A DNA stretch of 25,330 nucleotides from the NCBI GenBank assembly GCA_964422465.1, contig CAYRBD010000047.1, positions 1 through 25,330 of the forward strand. Direction: 5' to 3'. Numbering within the stretch: the stretch's first letter is position 1; each line of letters starts with the position of its first letter. A model generated the notes under the pieces. That model was not told where the DNA came from. It saw only the letters and a program-made list of their open reading frames with translations, and did not search any database. Positions 21,901 to 25,330 of the stretch are shown here, piece by piece. This stretch comes from FW021-bin31 sp964422465. Its GTDB lineage: Bacteria; Bacteroidota; Bacteroidia; Chitinophagales; Chitinophagaceae. A program made the translations under genes and the position numbers.

Positions 21901-22037
21901 CTGCTGTAAGCATTATTCCACAAGTACCCGCTTCTTATTACCGGCTGTTTTTTATCTCAAGGTCTAATTTTGTTCTTTTAAACAATACACAGGACTTTAA
22001 GGGTTATCTGGATTTCTTTTACAAACATTATAAATAA
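18984..22037 (+). CDS. SprE/PorW-like TPR protein (gliding motility, type IX secretion)
   Basis: A 1017-residue secreted protein. Residues 1-23 form a signal peptide (MPLLKRTYLLFMVLLGL, then SNVGSAQ). TPR-like helical repeats fill about 60-440 and again about 690-800. Family hallmarks are RFNYYYNADRIMKEAL near 63-78, WYFYNNTAKAQGFSEFKTKW near 520-540 followed by GTRKLGDDWRLS, and the C-terminal domain (about 900-1017) ending NFVLLNNTQDFKGYLDFFYKHY. A Lys/Ala/Glu-rich linker (about 800-890) joins the parts. SprE and PorW are needed for type IX secretion and gliding, and normally are lipoproteins. Here no cysteine lies in the signal region, and an in-frame stop (TAG, 18969-18971) excludes a longer form. 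The gene is followed 79 nt later by the PBP1A gene. Confidence 0.8.
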   Translation: MPLLKRTYLLFMVLLGLSNVGSAQKIVINEADSSWKGEEIPSDVLSKKKFTFSRRLYQNLVTRFNYYYNADRIMKEALEGAQRIHQDNYDSVLTFYPYTVKDMQQFEGRLDSVILTAGIGIQVHDPRGKWIDDLYFLIGQANFFKEKDSEAIAAFRYIIKNNGEKDEEGRPELIGSRAFHSEKNISIVSPEKKKNPSHPPARNDAFLWLTRAYRQAGAPDAAAALFNSLQADPRLPERLRGKLIALEAERYLREAEPDSALSPLKQAIALQPDKQLKARWQFILAQLYEEKGQWEEAFGNYGRVELFSPTPLMNFYARLSQTRIRVLRDLHDFGRSSEPLLTMARKEKYSRFRSIIYYNLGKLALQAGYPGEGIGYLKKSLNYNPNKTKTHFRAYSLLATYFYDHYDYRNAKAYYDSAAALAPAPDPVIDLRQRILAEVVKNLDIISKEDSLRSLAFLPRDSLMEYLNGIVNDSLKIRKKRNRILEGPATQKNGLFGLNNKNLMDREEKKNSAGGWYFYNNTAKAQGFSEFKTKWGTRKLGDDWRLSHPNQPVAPAGKQQTPVLATASQPETKEGEAGQLLRKLLDPLPLSPGKLKASDSLKMKARHRNVNLFFTQLESDTATLMAIDSLLKWHPQNPYLDDLYYKLYLIYSRMPDAEKAAYYKQLLQSRFGTSRYAALLNKKPANNGGTTLATTIMHLYDSAYISYLTGSYGKIPKLRDSALYLDPRNKQKGRFNLLNAMMILKTRSDSAGIIALNRVIREEAADTPIVDQARRILNALQHKDDLVEHLMNLQLKEESAAPAKTDQKKRTEREKPVAHPALSAIANNNRVQTRKEPPAQNLPHQVNPVPDLVGDSLQKKRFREEALKELAKKRADSLAAADSLQKAAAKPLTPYKVERQIPYFVILSFNHINGDLIKNTLQAFSEYNHSNHAGDSIEVSSFVLSHNQVVLIFRLFKNETGALLYYQELKKKAAVSIIPQVPASYYRLFFISRSNFVLLNNTQDFKGYLDFFYKHYK

Positions 22038-22076
22038 ATTTAACAGCCTGTACGACAGATAAAATTATAAAATTGA

Positions 22077-22084
22077 TAGCTTTG
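22077..22084 (+). promoter_or_regulatory. -7 element of the PBP1A gene
   Basis: TAGCTTTG matches TAnnTTTG. The start point near 22089 leaves a leader of about 28 nt. No good -33 element is seen at the normal distance. Confidence 0.5.
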
Positions 22085-22116
22085 CGTTCGGCATAACCTT
22101 TGATTAAACCTTGCAG

Positions 22117-24444
22117 ATGAGAAAATTAAATAAATTTCTTTGGTTCGTAGTCCTGTGTGGGATTGTCGTCTTTTTTTTAACGTTGTTGTTAATTAACTGG
22201 GGTGTAATTGGCTACATGCCGCCAATGTCCACACTTGAGAATCCTTCAGCCTCTCTGGCATCAGAAGTTTATGCCAACGACAATACCCCAATGGGTAAAT
22301 TCTATTATGCCAATCAAAACCGGACTGCAGTGGACTTTAAGGATATTTCACCACATGTTGTGAATGCGCTGGTGGCTACTGAGGATAAGCGTTTTTATGA
22401 ACATTCGGGTATTGATCCTATCGGAACGCTGGCTATTCCATTTTACCTGTTGACGGGTCGCAAGAGGGGTTCCAGTACCATCACACAGCAATTAGCGCTC
22501 AATTTGTTTGGCACCCGATCCCGCAACCCCTTCGTGCGGGCTTTCCAAAAGCTCAATGAGTGGGTGCTGGCTATAAAACTGGAACGTAATTTTACAAAAA
22601 GGGAAATCCTGGCCCTTTATCTGAACACGGTGGGTTTTGGAGATAATGTAAAAGGAATAAAAAATGCCGCTCTAACTTTCTTCAATAAAGAACCGGAAGA
22701 TTTAAATATTGATGAGGCGGCTACGCTGGTGGGTATGTTGAAAGGAAATACACTTTATAATCCGCGCATCAATCCTAAAAATTCACTCCGAAGGAGAAAT
22801 GTGGTTATCTCCAATATGGAAGAAGTACATTATATCACTCCCCAGGAGGAAAAGAAGGCTTTGAGTAATCCCATTAAACTGAATTATCATAAAACCAACC
22901 AAAACTCTGGTATTGCTCCATATTGTCGTGCATATATCAGGAAATTTATGAAGGACTGGTGTTCAAAGCATAAAAAGTCGGATGGCACGAACTACAATAT
23001 CTATTCCGATGGACTGCAAATTTATACCACCATTGATCCGCAGATGCAGCGTTATGCGGAAGAAGCGGTAGATGAACACTTGTACAAGCTTCAGAAAACA
23101 TTTGATAAACAATATGATATTAAAAACGGGCTGGTATGGAAACAACATAGCCGTTACATGGATTTGTTTATTAAAGGGAGCAGCCGGTACAGAGCAATGA
23201 AAGCTGCGGGGAAGACGGACGAAGAAATTCAAAAATTTTTCCGAACGCAGAAAGTGAGCATGCTAACCTTCTCATGGAATCAGGAAACAAACAATCTCCC
23301 ACATACCATGAAAGTGGAAATGACCCCCCTGGATTCCATCAAGCACTTGGAACAAACCCTGCAGGCGGGTTTCCTGGCGATGGATCCCGAAACAGGTGCC
23401 ATTAAGGCCTGGGTGGGTGGCCCGGATTTCAGGTACTTTAAAACGGATCATATTTTTACCACCCGGCAGGTTGGATCCACCATCAAACCTTTTCTCTATT
23501 GCCTGGCCATTATGAATGGCTTTACTCCTTCAACGAAAATACCAAATGAGCCTATCAGCTTTCCTAAATTTCATTGGACGCCGAAAAATGATGATCGCAC
23601 CAGCGGTGGTTATGTTACTCTTTCCCAGGGGCTGGCGCAGTCGCTGAACCTGGCTGCGGCCTACCTGATCAAGCAATTGACTCCACAGGTGTTTGCCTCT
23701 TTTTTGAAAAATAATATCTTGATAACATCAGATGTTCCGCCTTATCCTTCTATTGCCCTGGGTACTCCGGAAATTTCTCTTTACGAAATGGTGAGAGGTT
23801 ATACCATATTCCCCAATCAGGGGCTGATGACCTCACCGCTGTTGATCACCCGTATCGAAGATAAAAATGGAAATATTCTGGCCAACTTCGCCCCTAAGAA
23901 GCATGAAGTAATTAACCCTACCATTGCTTCTACGATGGTACGCATGATGGAAAATGTAGTAAACAACGGAACGGCGGCCAGGCTCCGGTGGATGTTTGGA
24001 TTGAAGAGCGAGTTGGCAGGCAAGACCGGTACTACCAATGACAACACCAATGGGTGGTTTATCGGATATACGCCTCAACTTATTGCAGGCGCCTGGGTTG
24101 GCTTCAATTATAGCTTTTTGCATTTTAACTCAACTCATATCGGACAGGGGGCCAATACAGGGCTTCCCATCTTTGGCCTGTTCATGAAAAAAGTATATGC
24201 ACATTCGGACTCTACCGGCATAGACCCCAATGCAAAATTTGAATTGACGGAACCTTTACCGGAGAGGAATCCCATACAATTTAACAATCCCCTGCCGCCT
24301 GGAGGTGCCACAACTCCTCAGCAGGAAAATAATCGGGCCAGTGATTATTTTGATGTTGACAACGGTCGGTCCGGAAACAAGGAAACCAAAAAGAAGAAAG
24401 ATCAACAGCCCAAAGCGGTTTATCCTCCTCAGGATAACCAGTAG
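22117..24444 (+). CDS. Bifunctional penicillin-binding protein 1A (class A PBP)
   Basis: A 775-residue peptidoglycan synthase. There is a short cytoplasmic start, one membrane helix (about 7-30), then the GT51 glycosyltransferase domain: catalytic Glu89 in ATEDKRFYEHSGID, then GSSTITQQLALNLF and REILALYLNTVGFG. The transpeptidase domain has Ser454-x-x-Lys457 (GSTIKPF), Ser509-Leu-Asn511 (QSLNLA) and Lys636-Thr-Gly638 (GKTGTTND). The last 60 residues are a Pro/Asn/Lys-rich, probably disordered tail. It polymerises glycan strands and crosslinks the stem peptides in the periplasm. The ATG at 22117 is used; an upstream in-frame TTG at 22111 adds two residues only. The next gene starts 20 nt after the stop, so they may be co-transcribed. 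Confidence 0.95.
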   Translation: MRKLNKFLWFVVLCGIVVFFLTLLLINWGVIGYMPPMSTLENPSASLASEVYANDNTPMGKFYYANQNRTAVDFKDISPHVVNALVATEDKRFYEHSGIDPIGTLAIPFYLLTGRKRGSSTITQQLALNLFGTRSRNPFVRAFQKLNEWVLAIKLERNFTKREILALYLNTVGFGDNVKGIKNAALTFFNKEPEDLNIDEAATLVGMLKGNTLYNPRINPKNSLRRRNVVISNMEEVHYITPQEEKKALSNPIKLNYHKTNQNSGIAPYCRAYIRKFMKDWCSKHKKSDGTNYNIYSDGLQIYTTIDPQMQRYAEEAVDEHLYKLQKTFDKQYDIKNGLVWKQHSRYMDLFIKGSSRYRAMKAAGKTDEEIQKFFRTQKVSMLTFSWNQETNNLPHTMKVEMTPLDSIKHLEQTLQAGFLAMDPETGAIKAWVGGPDFRYFKTDHIFTTRQVGSTIKPFLYCLAIMNGFTPSTKIPNEPISFPKFHWTPKNDDRTSGGYVTLSQGLAQSLNLAAAYLIKQLTPQVFASFLKNNILITSDVPPYPSIALGTPEISLYEMVRGYTIFPNQGLMTSPLLITRIEDKNGNILANFAPKKHEVINPTIASTMVRMMENVVNNGTAARLRWMFGLKSELAGKTGTTNDNTNGWFIGYTPQLIAGAWVGFNYSFLHFNSTHIGQGANTGLPIFGLFMKKVYAHSDSTGIDPNAKFELTEPLPERNPIQFNNPLPPGGATTPQQENNRASDYFDVDNGRSGNKETKKKKDQQPKAVYPPQDNQ

Positions 24445-24464
24445 CTTTTTTGAACCAGGTAAGG

Positions 24465-25330
24465 ATGACACGGATTTTAAAGAAGATATTTATTTTGCTG
24501 TTGGGCACAGGCAGTTTTTTATCTGCTGAAGCTCAATATTACTATCAGGATATTTACCGGACAGAGGAAACTAACCGACAGCATGAACGGTACCGTGATC
24601 ATCAGATCCGGGAGATCAACATTCGCAGTTTTGATGCGCGAAACAGTCCGAACAATGATTTCCGTTGTATAAAATCATTCACGGACGACTATGGAAAAAC
24701 CATTACGATAACCCAGTCTTTCTCCACAGGAAAGGATCACCTGATCTCCTTTTTTGATGAAAAGGGCAGGGTGAAGCATACGATAGACAGCTCTGGGGTG
24801 AGCATTAATCATACCTGGATTCATTACAACCGGCAGGGTAAAATTGACAGCCTTGTTTTCTTGTCTTACCAGCCAAAACAAACCGGGATAGATACGTTGT
24901 TTCGGGGCTCTGGGGACTACCGGCTGAAAGAAACACATGCTTATTTTTATGATAAGAGCGGAACTCTTGAAAAAATGGAACGATTTAAAAATCACAAATT
25001 GTCTTCCACTTTATTTTTTTCTCCTGATTCTGCGGGACGTGTCTTTAAGGAGTATGAAAAAAACAGCAGCAGGCCTATATATTATTATAAATATAAGGAT
25101 GATGGGCAGCTTTCTGATGTGTTTCATTATAACAGCGCTAAAAAGAAGATGATTCCCGATTTCATGTTTGACTACGATGAGAAAGGGCGGCTTTCCCAAA
25201 AAACGGTGGTGCTCCAGAATAATCATGATTATTTAAAATGGCAATATTCTTATGATCAGGCTGGCAATATCCAGGAAGAGAAATGTTATAATAAAAAGGA
25301 TGAATTACAGGGAAGTTTGTTGTTTCGATA
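24465..25330 (+). CDS. Secreted YD-repeat-like protein, 3' end outside the window
   Basis: At least 288 residues, open to the window edge. Residues 1-23 form a signal peptide (MTRILKKIFILLLGTGSFLS, then AEAQ). After a spacer, six short units of the type (F/Y)-(D/N/K)-x-x-G-x-(V/I/L) appear: 97-106, 120-129, 161-170, 209-218, 237-246 and 262-271, for example FDEKGRV, YDKSGTL, YDEKGRL and YDQAGNI. These resemble YD/RHS-type beta repeats of surface or envelope proteins. No RHS core or toxin part is seen in the portion present. The gene starts 20 nt behind the PBP1A gene. The role is unknown; an envelope function is likely from the signal peptide and neighbour. Confidence 0.7.
   Translation, partial: MTRILKKIFILLLGTGSFLSAEAQYYYQDIYRTEETNRQHERYRDHQIREINIRSFDARNSPNNDFRCIKSFTDDYGKTITITQSFSTGKDHLISFFDEKGRVKHTIDSSGVSINHTWIHYNRQGKIDSLVFLSYQPKQTGIDTLFRGSGDYRLKETHAYFYDKSGTLEKMERFKNHKLSSTLFFSPDSAGRVFKEYEKNSSRPIYYYKYKDDGQLSDVFHYNSAKKKMIPDFMFDYDEKGRLSQKTVVLQNNHDYLKWQYSYDQAGNIQEEKCYNKKDELQGSLLFR

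Noticed and set aside
22048..22058. Small hairpin CTGT-ACG-ACAG after the SprE-like gene
   Set aside because: The stem is only 4 bp and there is no T-run, which is too weak for a terminator call.

Overview
The window looks like a chromosomal segment of a member of the Bacteroidota, most likely a Chitinophagaceae-type sphingobacterium. The reasons are: TAnnTTTG-type -7 promoter elements in front of most transcription units (often with TTTG or TTG 17-21 nt upstream), an almost complete lack of Shine-Dalgarno sequences, a SprE/PorW-type type IX secretion/gliding protein, a UpxY-like NusG paralogue, and a class A PBP and RND pump of the type seen in that phylum. There are no RNA genes, insertion sequences, integrases or CRISPR arrays, and no gene-free stretch above 300 bases.

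Layout. 1-563: a secreted RlpA-like double-psi beta-barrel protein. 591-632: a degenerate heptamer tandem repeat between convergent genes. 634-3869 (minus): a metabolic cassette of a LysR regulator, an MmgE/PrpD-family lyase and a ComA/HSA32-like (phosphosulfolactate synthase family) TIM barrel. 4062-10254 (plus): a MarR regulator followed by a complete tripartite RND efflux operon (TolC-like, membrane fusion, HAE1-type pump). Two copies of the palindrome GTTGA-N4-TCAAC, one in the marR promoter and one over the marR stop codon, are the probable MarR operators. The operon ends near a GC-rich stem-loop.

10387-14108 (plus): a tight five-gene cassette that I regard as the most unusual part of the window. 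It holds a DUF2589-like protein with a long N-terminal extension, two unrecognised proteins, a subtilase with an intact Asp-His-Ser triad but no signal peptide, and a 72-residue protein that looks like a free-standing subtilisin-propeptide (I9-like) inhibitor. None of the five carries an export signal, so it may be an intracellular, inhibitor-controlled proteolysis module. Its purpose is not known to me.

14114-15334 (minus): L-2-hydroxyglutarate oxidase (TTG start). 15472-16493 (plus): a 6-pyruvoyl-tetrahydropterin synthase with the CX5HGH signature plus GTP cyclohydrolase I, that is, the first two steps towards tetrahydrobiopterin. 16505-18855 (minus): bactofilin, AtpZ-like, a small four-helix membrane protein and a SprT-like metalloprotease in one tight operon, followed by an orphan NusG/UpxY gene that has its own -7 element. 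18984-25330 (plus): SprE/PorW-like TPR protein, bifunctional penicillin-binding protein 1A, and the start of a secreted YD-repeat protein that runs off the window.
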